A model generated the notes under the pieces. The model made no database searches, had not been told where the DNA came from, and worked only from the letters and a program-made list of their open reading frames with translations. A stretch of DNA of 64,000 bases from Candidatus Fonsibacter ubiquis (GTDB lineage: Bacteria > Pseudomonadota > Alphaproteobacteria > Pelagibacterales > Pelagibacteraceae): NCBI RefSeq assembly GCF_002688585.1, contig NZ_CP024034.1, positions 549,501 to 613,500 on the forward strand. Reading direction: 5' to 3'. Every line of letters starts with the position of its first letter. Position 1 is the first letter of the stretch. Shown here piece after piece: positions 19,112-27,623 of the stretch. The position numbers and the translations under genes are program-made.

Positions 19112-19572
19112 TATTCTTTTCTTTCAACTATTGTAGCCATCCATTCTGAGTCAGCCATAATTTTATCTCCTACCATGGCAACGCCTTTGTACTTCCATAC
19201 CTTCCCTTTCGATCGTATTGCCTCAACTTTAAGCATCAATTGACAATCCGGCATTACAGGGTTTCTAAATCTGGCATTATTCACTGTCATTAAATAAACA
19301 AGTTTATTTTTTACAATTTCAGGATCTATACTGTAAGCTGTTAACGCTGCTGCGCTTTGACCAAATGCCTCTACTATTAATACACCTGGCATCACCGGTT
19401 GACCTGGGAAATGACCATTAAAAAAAAAATCATTTTTTTTTATATTCATTACGCCAGTTGCAGAAATCATCGGAACAATTTCAATTAATTTATCAATTAA
19501 AAGAAATGGTTTTCTATGTGGTATTAAATTTTCAATTTCCTCTGTATTAATTTCTTTTTTTAAATTTTTCAT
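19111..19572 (-). CDS. fabZ: 3-hydroxyacyl-ACP dehydratase FabZ
   Basis: Hot-dog fold dehydratase of type II fatty acid synthesis. The 153 residues contain [17 protein letters not shown], the catalytic His in [17 protein letters not shown] with the partner Glu, and the QSAAALTAY helix. Its placement between lpxD and lpxA couples fatty acid elongation to lipid A acylation, since both draw on 3-hydroxyacyl-ACP. It overlaps lpxD by 4 bases. Confidence 0.96.
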   Translation of the reverse strand: MKNLKKEINTEEIENLIPHRKPFLLIDKLIEIVPMISATGVMNIKKNDFFFNGHFPGQPVMPGVLIVEAFGQSAAALTAYSIDPEIVKNKLVYLMTVNNARFRNPVMPDCQLMLKVEAIRSKGKVWKYKGVAMVGDKIMADSEWMATIVERKE

Positions 19573-20549
19573 TTTTTATCCTTTATAAAATCTCGTATAC
19601 TTCTAGCTGGGTATCCCATAACTACTTGACCATCTTTAATATGGTCAACCACACCGCTTTTTCCTCCGATCTTAACATTGTTACCAATAATTAAATGTCC
19701 AGAAATGCCAGCTTGCCCCCCTATCTGAACATTATTTCCAACTGTTGTGCTACCAGCAATTCCTGATTGAGCAGCAATCATACAAAAGTTTCCAATTTTA
19801 ACATTATGAGCAATTTGCACTTGGTTATCAACAGAACTAAATTCGCCAATCACAGTGTCTGACAATGATCCTCTATCTATAGTACAAAAGGATCCTATCT
19901 GAACATTATTTTCAATAATAACTCTTCCAATATGAGGGAATTTAATTCTTTTATTGTTTTCAAAACTAAAACCAAAGCCTGTTTGTCCAATTAAAGTTCC
20001 GGATTTTATAATTATATTGTCACCAAGCAATGAATTCTCAATAATAATATTAGAACCAATTTTACAATTTCGTCCAATATGAACATTAGATTTAATAATA
20101 ACATTGTTACCAATGATAGTATTCTCACCAATTACGGCAGTTTTATCGATTAGGCAGTTCTTTCCTACAGAAATATTTCTTTTTTTAAATTTACTTATAT
20201 TAGTTTGAGGATTTACTTCTTCACTATCTAAAGAGGAACTTGGATAAAAAAGACTAACTACTTTGTAAAAATCAATCAAAGGATTGCTTGAAATAATTGG
20301 AATTACATTTTTATTTAAATATTTTTCAGTTTTTGAAGTAACTATGCATGCGGATGCTCTACATTTCTGCGCTTGTTTTTCGTAATTAAGATTATTAAAA
20401 AAAGTAATTTCATTTTCATTTGCTTCAACTAAATTATTAACTCCTGAAATTTTTTTATCTGAATTTATAGTTTTTGGGTTTTTACAGATACTGAATACTT
20501 CTTTAAGCAAAATATACTTTTTTACTTTTTTAAAAAAAAAATCCTTCAT
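19569..20549 (-). CDS. lpxD: UDP-3-O-acylglucosamine N-acyltransferase
   Basis: Third step of lipid A synthesis. The 326 residues have an N-terminal uridine-binding domain (to about 100), a long left-handed beta-helix of hexapeptide repeats (from about 110) and a short C-terminal helix. The catalytic His lies in VQIAHNVKIGNFCMIAAQ; the GFGFSFENNKRIKFPHIG loop is characteristic. It follows bamA by 18 bases with no skp/ompH gene between them. Confidence 0.95.
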   Translation of the reverse strand: MKDFFFKKVKKYILLKEVFSICKNPKTINSDKKISGVNNLVEANENEITFFNNLNYEKQAQKCRASACIVTSKTEKYLNKNVIPIISSNPLIDFYKVVSLFYPSSSLDSEEVNPQTNISKFKKRNISVGKNCLIDKTAVIGENTIIGNNVIIKSNVHIGRNCKIGSNIIIENSLLGDNIIIKSGTLIGQTGFGFSFENNKRIKFPHIGRVIIENNVQIGSFCTIDRGSLSDTVIGEFSSVDNQVQIAHNVKIGNFCMIAAQSGIAGSTTVGNNVQIGGQAGISGHLIIGNNVKIGGKSGVVDHIKDGQVVMGYPARSIRDFIKDKK

Positions 20550-20567
20550 TACAAATTTAAAATAAAT

Positions 20568-22796
20568 TTAAAAACTTGAACCGATATTAAATGTAAAATT
20601 TTGCTCTTTATCCGTCGATGCTTTTGATAAAGGAATACTATAAGTAAAACTTAATGGACCAATAGGACTAACTATATCAAGGGCTATCCCAGTTGACGAT
20701 CGAATTTTTGAACTATCAGAAATTAAGCTAGAATAATCAACTCCCCAAACATTTCCGACATCCAAGAAAAGAAACGAGTTTGCTCTTAAACTTTCAGGAA
20801 TTGGATTTGGAAAGGTAGATTTTAAACTCAGTGTAGCTAAATTATTTCCTCCAACGTGATCCCTGCTATCCACGGGTCCTACTCCTCTAGGCTCGAAACC
20901 TCGTAGATCGCTAGTAGATGTAAATATACGATCGGATAATTTAGCGTCCTTATTATCAAAAGCTGTAACATTAGCTAATTTTGCTTTAGCTGATCCGATA
21001 AACTTTTCACTAAAAAGTTCTTTATATAAAGTTGTACCAACGCCTGTTTGCAAAGTTGGAATATCACTAATAAAAGTTGCTATATTTTGATCAAAATAAA
21101 ACAAAGATCCAGAGGTTGGGTTAAATTTTGAGTCTCTTTTATCAATTAAAAAATTATAACCAACTGAAGAAGTTGTAAAATTTCCAGCTCTACTTCTTAA
21201 CAAATTTGATGCTGCTCCTGTAATTTCTAGCTTGTCGTACTGAATTCTAACATTAGGTCTAAAGTATAAATCTTCATAAATTTCATATTTGGTTGCAAAT
21301 TTAGTACCTGCTCTTGTGTTTTGATAACCAGAATTACTATAATCATCTCTTATTGAAAAAAGAGATGCTGCTAATTCCTTTTCTGACTGCTTAAAATTTG
21401 GATCTACATAAGAAAACTCGCCTTTAATTTCCTCGGTTGCTAGTGTTCCAGTAAAATTAAGATTTATTCCTTGTCCAAGAAAGTTTCTTTCATTTATAGA
21501 TGCTTCGAATAATCCACCGTTACTTCCATAACCAACTCCAGCACTTATGCTGCCAGTAGGCTGTTCTTTTACAAATAAATTAAAATCTTTAAAATTTTTC
21601 TTCTCAGAATCAACGACTTTATAGTCAACCTTACTAAAAAGTTGTCTTGATTTAATATTATCTACTGATTTTTTAACTTTGGTTGAATTTAAATAATCCC
21701 CTTCTGCTAATACTAAGCTATCTCTAATTACTTTTTCTTCTGTAATAGTATTTCCTTGAATGTTAATTTTATCTATAAGTACTTTTTGACCCTCACTAAG
21801 TTGCAAAGCAATACTAATTAAATCATCACTTTTTTTTAATTCTTGAATGTTAATCTCAAAATTACTGTATTTTTTTGACTCTAGGTAACTTGTAACTTGT
21901 TTATTTAATTTATTCACTATGTCGTTTGAATAGATCTCATTTTTTAATAATTTACTTGAAAATGCTTTAATCTCATTAACATCTTGATCCTTAAATGTTG
22001 CGGCTGATGTTTTAATTTCAAAATCTCCAAATTTGTGTTTTTTTCCTGAGTTAATAGAAAAAGTTAAGGAAAAGTTATTACTTTTATCTACACTAGCAAA
22101 GGCACTTTCAATTTGAGCTTCAAAAAATCCTTTATTTTTATAAAAATCTTTTAAAAGTTGCTTATCATATTCAACTCTTTGCTCACTCAGAGCAGAGGAA
22201 GTAAAAAGCTTCCACCACGAATCCTCTTTTGAAGTAATGACATCAAGTAATTGGCTATTACTAAAATATTTATTACCAATAAAATAAATATTTTTAATTT
22301 TAGAAATATCTTTTTTATCAATATTAATTATTAAATTAACTTGGTTATTATCAATTTTTATAACTTCAGGTACAATTGTCGCTTGATAGTAGCCTGAAGC
22401 ATTTAAAAACTCTCTAGTGTCTTCAATATTCTTTTTTAATTTTGAAGTTGAAAAAATACTATTTTCTTTAAGAGTTATAATTTTATTAATCTGATCTAGA
22501 TCGGAGTCTTTAACCCCGTTAATGTAAAAAAAATTTACAATTGGATTTTCTACGACTGTTATTGTTAAAGTATCTTGGTTATAAGAAATTTTTACATCAG
22601 AGAAAAATTCTGTATCATAAATTTTTTTTGTTAAATTATTAATAAAAATTGAATCAACATTAGTTATTTTTTTATCTACTAATGTTTCAATGGTATTAGA
22701 GTTAACTCTAGAGTTTCCAACAATATTAACTTTTTTTATTTCAGCAAAAGAAATTGTCGTTAATATAAAAAAAAATAGTACAAAAAATCTAATCAA
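20568..22796 (-). CDS. bamA: Outer-membrane assembly factor BamA
   Basis: Core of the BAM complex, which inserts beta-barrels into the outer membrane. The 742 residues comprise a signal peptide (MIRFFVLFFFILTTISFAE), about five POTRA domains to roughly residue 400, and a 16-strand barrel that includes SDLRGFEPRGVGP (the R-G-F motif of loop 6) and ends in Phe (NIGSSF), as expected of an outer-membrane protein. It follows dxr with a 4-base overlap; the usual intervening rseP gene is missing. Confidence 0.95.
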   Translation of the reverse strand: MIRFFVLFFFILTTISFAEIKKVNIVGNSRVNSNTIETLVDKKITNVDSIFINNLTKKIYDTEFFSDVKISYNQDTLTITVVENPIVNFFYINGVKDSDLDQINKIITLKENSIFSTSKLKKNIEDTREFLNASGYYQATIVPEVIKIDNNQVNLIINIDKKDISKIKNIYFIGNKYFSNSQLLDVITSKEDSWWKLFTSSALSEQRVEYDKQLLKDFYKNKGFFEAQIESAFASVDKSNNFSLTFSINSGKKHKFGDFEIKTSAATFKDQDVNEIKAFSSKLLKNEIYSNDIVNKLNKQVTSYLESKKYSNFEINIQELKKSDDLISIALQLSEGQKVLIDKINIQGNTITEEKVIRDSLVLAEGDYLNSTKVKKSVDNIKSRQLFSKVDYKVVDSEKKNFKDFNLFVKEQPTGSISAGVGYGSNGGLFEASINERNFLGQGINLNFTGTLATEEIKGEFSYVDPNFKQSEKELAASLFSIRDDYSNSGYQNTRAGTKFATKYEIYEDLYFRPNVRIQYDKLEITGAASNLLRSRAGNFTTSSVGYNFLIDKRDSKFNPTSGSLFYFDQNIATFISDIPTLQTGVGTTLYKELFSEKFIGSAKAKLANVTAFDNKDAKLSDRIFTSTSDLRGFEPRGVGPVDSRDHVGGNNLATLSLKSTFPNPIPESLRANSFLFLDVGNVWGVDYSSLISDSSKIRSSTGIALDIVSPIGPLSFTYSIPLSKASTDKEQNFTFNIGSSF

Positions 22797-23932
22797 ATTA
22801 CTAAACTCCTACAAAAATTATATGCTTTAAAAACGTCATTTATATGTTGAATCCTGTTATTTTTTAAGTAATTTTTAATAGCTTTTGAATTTAAAATACT
22901 AAGCAATTTATACACTATATCAGTAAAAAGTATCCTTTTATTCAAGAACTTTTCTACTAAAATTTCATTTAGGATATTAATAATAATAAAACCCGTTTCA
23001 TTTAGAACATTAGTTAATTTTAAGATTTTGATCGCAGGAAAATTTTTATTGTTAGGTTCGTAAAAAGAAAAATCTTTTTTTAAGAAAATATTTTTATCTA
23101 GCTGCTTACTTAAAAATGGATTTTCATATAAAGAATTGCCTATTGGAATTTTCATATCGTTTTTATGATAAAGCATTGTGGTAAGTCCATTTTGAAATTC
23201 AACAATTGCATGAATTAATGATTGTGGATGAATCATTATTTTGAAATTATTTAGTGGGAGTTTAAAAATTAAAGATGCTTCTATAACCTCAAGTACTTTA
23301 TTCATTAAGTTTGCAGAATCAATTGATATCTTTTTACCCATTTTCCAATTTGGATGTTTTGTAGCTTGAGTAGGTGTAACTTTTTTTAAATTAATAGATT
23401 TTTTAAAGAAAGGACCGCCTGATGCTAATAAATAGATTTTTTTTATTAAATTTTTATTTTTATTTTCAATTAATTTTGCAATCGAAAAGTGCTCAGAGTC
23501 TATTGGTATGAAATTGCAATTATACTTTTTAAGTTCCTTTGAAATAAATTTCCATCCACAAATAATACTTTCTTTATTAGCTATTAGTATTTTTTTTGAA
23601 AATTTAATAATATTAATTGTTGGTAATAAGCCAGCAATTCCTGAAATAGCCGATACTGTAATATCAAATTTAATTTTTTTTAATAAGTTAAGGTCATTAA
23701 TAATTATAATTTTATTAATTTTGCAAAAATATTTAATTTTATTTTCCAAAAAAATATTATTTGTGTAAATATATTTCGGTTTAAATTCTTTTGCTTGTTT
23801 TAATAATAATTTAAAATTTTGGTTAGCGCTCAATAATACGACTTCAAAATTCTTTTTATCTTTAGATAAAATTTCTAAAGTAGAAATACCAATGCTGCCT
23901 GTAGAACCTAAAATACAAATTTTTTTTTTCAT
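22793..23932 (-). CDS. dxr: DXP reductoisomerase
   Basis: Second step of the MEP isoprenoid pathway (DXP to MEP, NADPH-dependent), matching the ispDF gene at the other end of the window. NADPH binding appears in KICILGSTGSIG. Metal and substrate residues appear in PIDSEHFSIAKLI, LASGGPFFKKS and NWKMGKKISIDSANLMNK. The start is placed at 23932, where ATG overlaps the cdsA TGA as ATGA. An in-frame ATG at 23965 would add 11 unlikely residues and a 37-base overlap. The protein is then 379 residues, normal for the family. Confidence 0.95.
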   Translation of the reverse strand: MKKKICILGSTGSIGISTLEILSKDKKNFEVVLLSANQNFKLLLKQAKEFKPKYIYTNNIFLENKIKYFCKINKIIIINDLNLLKKIKFDITVSAISGIAGLLPTINIIKFSKKILIANKESIICGWKFISKELKKYNCNFIPIDSEHFSIAKLIENKNKNLIKKIYLLASGGPFFKKSINLKKVTPTQATKHPNWKMGKKISIDSANLMNKVLEVIEASLIFKLPLNNFKIMIHPQSLIHAIVEFQNGLTTMLYHKNDMKIPIGNSLYENPFLSKQLDKNIFLKKDFSFYEPNNKNFPAIKILKLTNVLNETGFIIINILNEILVEKFLNKRILFTDIVYKLLSILNSKAIKNYLKNNRIQHINDVFKAYNFCRSLVI

Positions 23933-24543
23933 TGAAATAAAAAATTTCCAAATATTATTATCCAAATTAATCCATCAACCCTATCTAAAAAACCACCATG
24001 GCCAGGAATAAAATTAGACGTATCCTTTTTATTATTTATACGTTTAACGTAGGACATCATTATATCTCCCACTTGTCCTGCTATTGATAAAATAAATTGT
24101 GCTAATAATATTGAAATACTAAATTTGTAATTAGGATCTAAAAAAAAAATTAAAAATGCAAATTGACTTAAAATAATTGACCCAATTAATCCGGACCAGG
24201 TCTTATTTGGGCTAATTTTAATTAGCTTAGGGCCGCCAAATAATTTTCCAAAAATATATCCACCAATATCAGTCAACCAAGTAATAAGGATTAACCATAA
24301 AAATTTTAGATTAAATTCACTAAAATTATAAATCCTTAATATGGAGATAAGAAAAATTGATAAAATAATTAGACCAAAAATAAAAAGAAGACCTTTTTTA
24401 CTAAAGAGATTTACCCACTCATAAATACAAAACAAAAATGTAACAATAATTAATATGTTAAATAAATATTTTTGATAAAGAAGAATGTAAATTAGTGGAA
24501 AAGCTAATAAAGAAATAATAAATCTTTTAGTAAAATTACTCAT
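23929..24543 (-). CDS. cdsA: Phosphatidate cytidylyltransferase
   Basis: Makes CDP-diacylglycerol for all phospholipids; integral inner-membrane protein. The CDS signature region is intact: LITWLTDIGGYIFGKLFGG, ISPNKTWSGLIGS, QVGDIMMSYVKRINNKKD and PGHGGFLDRVDGL. At 204 residues it is short beside the usual 260-290; the loss is in the N-terminal membrane segments, which are not part of the catalytic signature. It overlaps uppS by 8 bases. Confidence 0.93.
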   Translation of the reverse strand: MSNFTKRFIISLLAFPLIYILLYQKYLFNILIIVTFLFCIYEWVNLFSKKGLLFIFGLIILSIFLISILRIYNFSEFNLKFLWLILITWLTDIGGYIFGKLFGGPKLIKISPNKTWSGLIGSIILSQFAFLIFFLDPNYKFSISILLAQFILSIAGQVGDIMMSYVKRINNKKDTSNFIPGHGGFLDRVDGLIWIIIFGNFLFQ

Positions 24544-25228
24544 TTAATCCGCCAAATTTTCTTTTAGTAACTCCAAAAGCCTTAATTACTTTTTTTAAAT
24601 CAAAAAAATTAAAATCTGGCCAATTTTTATTGATAAAAAATAGTTCTGCATACGAAAGTTGCCATAATAAAAAATTGCTCAGCCTTTTTTCTCCGCCAGT
24701 TCGTATAAGAATATCAGGATCAGGGATATTATTTGTATATAAATAATTATTGATTAATTCTTCATTAATTTCATTAACTTTAGTTTTATTCTTTATTATA
24801 TTTTTAAAAGCATTTACTAATTCTGATTTCGCCCCATAATTAAATGCAAAAATTACAGTTATAGCGTCATTATTTTTAGTCTTATCTTCGATTTTTTTTA
24901 TAATAATTTTTAAATCTTTTGGAATATTTTTTAAATCGCCAATAAATTTAATTTTAATATTATTTTTATTTAATTTATTAAAATTTTTTTTATAAAAATA
25001 TTTAAATAAAAAAAAAAGGTAATCGATTTCTTTTTTAGGTCTATTCCAATTTTCCGTCGAGAACGTATAAAGAGTTAAATACTTAATTTTTATTTTAATA
25101 CAATGCTCAATAACTTTATTTATGTTTAGTAGTCCGTAGTAATGACCTTTGTTTCTATTGTTATATTTTTTTAAACCCCAACGACCATTACCATCCATTA
25201 TGATGGCGATATGGGATGGCGAGATCAT
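24536..25228 (-). CDS. uppS: Undecaprenyl diphosphate synthase
   Basis: cis-Prenyltransferase that makes the C55 carrier lipid for peptidoglycan and O-antigen. It has 230 residues. The catalytic Asp lies in HIAIIMDGNGRWG; other blocks are LTLYTFSTENWNRP, FAFNYGAKSELVNA, DPDILIRTGGEKRLSNFLLW and the Glu of the YAELFF segment. It is the usual neighbour of frr and cdsA, overlapping both. Confidence 0.96.
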   Translation of the reverse strand: MISPSHIAIIMDGNGRWGLKKYNNRNKGHYYGLLNINKVIEHCIKIKIKYLTLYTFSTENWNRPKKEIDYLFFLFKYFYKKNFNKLNKNNIKIKFIGDLKNIPKDLKIIIKKIEDKTKNNDAITVIFAFNYGAKSELVNAFKNIIKNKTKVNEINEELINNYLYTNNIPDPDILIRTGGEKRLSNFLLWQLSYAELFFINKNWPDFNFFDLKKVIKAFGVTKRKFGGLNE

Positions 25229-25773
25229 ACTTTTAATATTTCAACTTCTTTTTCGCTTAATTTTTTATCAATCTCTGCAATTTTAAGGTCAGTAATTTTT
25301 TGAACCTCATTGGAATTTTTTTTTAGATCATCCTCACTTAAATTTTTATCTTTCTGTTCTTTTTTTAGCTCCTCTAATGAGTCTCTTCTAATATTTCTTA
25401 TGGCAACTTTAGCTTTTTCAGCTATGGTTTTTAAAACTTTGATTAGCTCTTTTCTTCTTTCTTCTGTTAGTTTTGGTATTGCAATTCTTAATAATTGGCC
25501 ATCAACAAGCGGATTTAAATTTAAATCTGACGTTCTTATTGCTTGATCTACTGCTGAAACATTTGTCTTATCCCAAACCTGAACATTAATCATTTGCGGC
25601 TCTGGAATCGAAACTGTAGCTAGCTGACTAATTGGCATTTTTTGCCCGTACACCTCAACTCTTACGCCGTCCAACATCTTAGGATTGGCCCTACCAGTTC
25701 TAACGGTAGATAACTCTTTTCCATACGAACTTAAGGACAAATTCATTCTTTCTTCAATTTTTTTAATAATCAT
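25225..25773 (-). CDS. frr: Ribosome recycling factor
   Basis: Splits post-termination ribosomes together with EF-G. The 182 residues form the tRNA-mimicking L shape: a three-helix bundle with SYGKELSTVRTGRANPKMLDG near the N-terminus and LTEERRKELIKVLKTIAEKA toward the C-terminus, with the small beta domain (QLATVSIPEPQMINVQVWD) between. It lies 1 base after tsf and overlaps uppS by 4. Confidence 0.97.
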   Translation of the reverse strand: MIIKKIEERMNLSLSSYGKELSTVRTGRANPKMLDGVRVEVYGQKMPISQLATVSIPEPQMINVQVWDKTNVSAVDQAIRTSDLNLNPLVDGQLLRIAIPKLTEERRKELIKVLKTIAEKAKVAIRNIRRDSLEELKKEQKDKNLSEDDLKKNSNEVQKITDLKIAEIDKKLSEKEVEILKV

Positions 25774-25774
25774 A

Positions 25775-26692
25775 TTAAGCCCCTGCTAATGATTTTACTT
25801 CTTCATTAAAATCAGTTTTTTTAACTTCAATTCCTTCACCAACTTTATATTTTATAAAAGATTTAATTATCAAATTCTGCTTAATTTCTTTACCAAAATC
25901 ATTAACAGCTTGCTCGACTGAAATGTCTTGATTGTGGATCCATTTTTGACCCATTAATGTATTATCCGATATAACTTTTTTTAATTTTCCAACTAAAATT
26001 TTATCAATCATGTCATCTTTTTTGCCCTGATTTTTAAGTTCTTCCTTTAAAATTTCTTTTTCTTTATTAATAAAATCAACACTTAAATCTTTCTCAGCTA
26101 AAGACATAGGAGACATGGCCGCAATATGCATGCAAACTTTTCTTGAAAAATCTAAAACTTCTTTATTTTTGTTTTGGCAATCAATTGAAATAATAACCCC
26201 AATTTTACCCATATTTTCATTTTGTTGATTATGAATGTAGTTTGCTACAATCCCGTTTGCATTTTCTAGATAAGCAATTCTTCTAATTTTTATATTCTCA
26301 CCAATTTTAGCTATTAAATTAACTAACTCATCTTTTATTAAACTACTATTAATTTTAGCATTTAAAAGAGTTTCTAAATTATAATTATTAGCTAAAGCTA
26401 TTTTTGAAATTTCTGAGCAAAAATTTATAAACTCATTATTTTTTGCTACGAAATCTGTTTCTGAGTTTACTTCTAATATACAAGCTTTTGAATTATTGGA
26501 TGCGATAACTGCTAGGCCTTCAGCCGCATCTCGTGATGATTTCTTTGCAGCCTTTGTAATCCCTTTTTTCCTTAAATATTCAATAGATTTTTCGATATCA
26601 AAATTATTTTCTGATAAAGCTGTTTTGCAGTCCTGTATCCCTGCTCCCGTTAATTCTCTAAGTTCTTTAACTTTTGCTAAATTATCAGACAT
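25775..26692 (-). CDS. tsf: Elongation factor Ts
   Basis: Nucleotide-exchange factor for EF-Tu. The 305 residues carry the N-terminal UBA-like module VKELRELTGAGIQDCKTALS, the core contact ILEVNSETDFVAKNNEF, and the tandem core subdomains with HIAAMSPMSL. It follows rpsB after an 11-base gap, the near-universal rpsB-tsf order. A paralogous-looking second core half with QDISVEQAVNDFG is also normal. Confidence 0.97.
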   Translation of the reverse strand: MSDNLAKVKELRELTGAGIQDCKTALSENNFDIEKSIEYLRKKGITKAAKKSSRDAAEGLAVIASNNSKACILEVNSETDFVAKNNEFINFCSEISKIALANNYNLETLLNAKINSSLIKDELVNLIAKIGENIKIRRIAYLENANGIVANYIHNQQNENMGKIGVIISIDCQNKNKEVLDFSRKVCMHIAAMSPMSLAEKDLSVDFINKEKEILKEELKNQGKKDDMIDKILVGKLKKVISDNTLMGQKWIHNQDISVEQAVNDFGKEIKQNLIIKSFIKYKVGEGIEVKKTDFNEEVKSLAGA

Positions 26693-26703
26693 TGAATAAA
26701 CTT

Positions 26704-27501
26704 TTAATTCTTTAAAGCTTCTTCTTTGTTTTCAGAATCTTTTTTTATTTTAACTTTTGAAGTTTCTTTAGTAACTTTTTTAGGCTTTTCTTCTTCAATA
26801 GGCTCAACTATTTTAATATTTTGTTTTGCATCTAAAATAGTTTTTTTAGCTAAATCACAATAAAGATTAATAGATCTTCTAGCATCATCATTTCCTGGAA
26901 TTGGATAATCAATATCTTCAGGATTTGAATTACTATCTACAACTGCAACAATTGGAATTTTTAACTTTTTAGCTTCTGCAATAGCTAAAGACTCGATGTT
27001 AGTATCAATAACGAACAACATATTAGGAACGCCTCGCATGTCTGCAATTCCTCCTAATGATCTATTAAGTTTGTCACGCTCAAGACTCATCTTAATAAGT
27101 TCTTTTTTTGTAAAACCTTTGTTTTCCTTATTAAGCTCTTCAGTTAATTTTTTTAATCTTCGAATTGAATTGCTTATAGTCTTCCAGTTTGTCAACATTC
27201 CACCAGGCCATCTGTGATTGACGAAAAACTGTCCTGTTTCTTTAGCAACTTCTGCAATTAACTCACTTGCTTGTTTTTTTGTTGAAACGAATAATATTTT
27301 ACCGCCAGAAGCTACACATTTGTGCATTTCTAGCATTGCATTATTCATTAATTTTACTGTTTGCAGTAAATCAATAATATGAATTGAATTTTTTTCTCCA
27401 AAAATAAATTTCTTCATTTTTGGATTCCATCTAAAAGTCTTATGTCCTAAATGTACTCCAGCTTCTAAAAGCTCTTTTACGGACGCAGTAGGTATGTTCA
27501 T
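26704..27501 (-). CDS. rpsB: 30S ribosomal protein S2
   Basis: Small-subunit ribosomal protein. The start is set at 27501 because a good Shine-Dalgarno (GGAGAA) stands 5 bases before this ATG and the protein then begins [20 protein letters not shown], as in homologues. An upstream in-frame start at 27525 would add 8 residues and lose the ribosome site. Family blocks: [48 protein letters not shown] and [13 protein letters not shown] Lys/Glu-rich tail of about 40 residues follows the conserved domain. Confidence 0.96.
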   Translation of the reverse strand: MNIPTASVKELLEAGVHLGHKTFRWNPKMKKFIFGEKNSIHIIDLLQTVKLMNNAMLEMHKCVASGGKILFVSTKKQASELIAEVAKETGQFFVNHRWPGGMLTNWKTISNSIRRLKKLTEELNKENKGFTKKELIKMSLERDKLNRSLGGIADMRGVPNMLFVIDTNIESLAIAEAKKLKIPIVAVVDSNSNPEDIDYPIPGNDDARRSINLYCDLAKKTILDAKQNIKIVEPIEEEKPKKVTKETSKVKIKKDSENKEEALKN

Positions 27502-27580
27502 TTTTTCTCCGGTTATTTCCACCACAGTTTCTGCCTAAATTGGACCGGGGGGTATTACTACCCACAACTGTGTGCGAATT
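27502..27580 (-). promoter_or_regulatory. Structured rpsB mRNA leader
   Basis: On the minus strand, the 80 or so bases between the predicted promoter and the rpsB Shine-Dalgarno are unusually GC-rich for this genome. They contain a hairpin GGGTA-GTAA-TACCC (27550-27563) with a GNRA-type tetraloop, preceded by a CACA-GT-TGTG dyad (27563-27572). Leaders that bind S2 and repress rpsB-tsf are known in other bacteria. Equivalence here is inference. Confidence 0.5.
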
Positions 27581-27588
27581 TTTAGAGT

Positions 27589-27616
27589 TTTATATTGAAA
27601 ATTAGAAAAAAAACAA
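27589..27616 (-). promoter_or_regulatory. Predicted rpsB promoter
   Basis: Minus-strand TTGTTT (27611-27616) and TATAAA (27589-27594) are separated by 16 bases, in the 122-base gap between dnaE and rpsB. The start site would fall near 27582, giving a leader of about 80 bases that contains the hairpin described for rpsB. The element lies 8 bases from the dnaE stop codon (upstream gene), so it separates the nuo-dnaE run from the rpsB-lpxB run. Confidence 0.5.
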
Positions 27617-27623
27617 GTGAATA

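Noticed and set aside
23932-23965. Upstream start for dxr
   Set aside because: It would overlap cdsA by 37 bases and add residues not seen before the NADPH-binding strand; the ATGA junction at 23932 is the better start.
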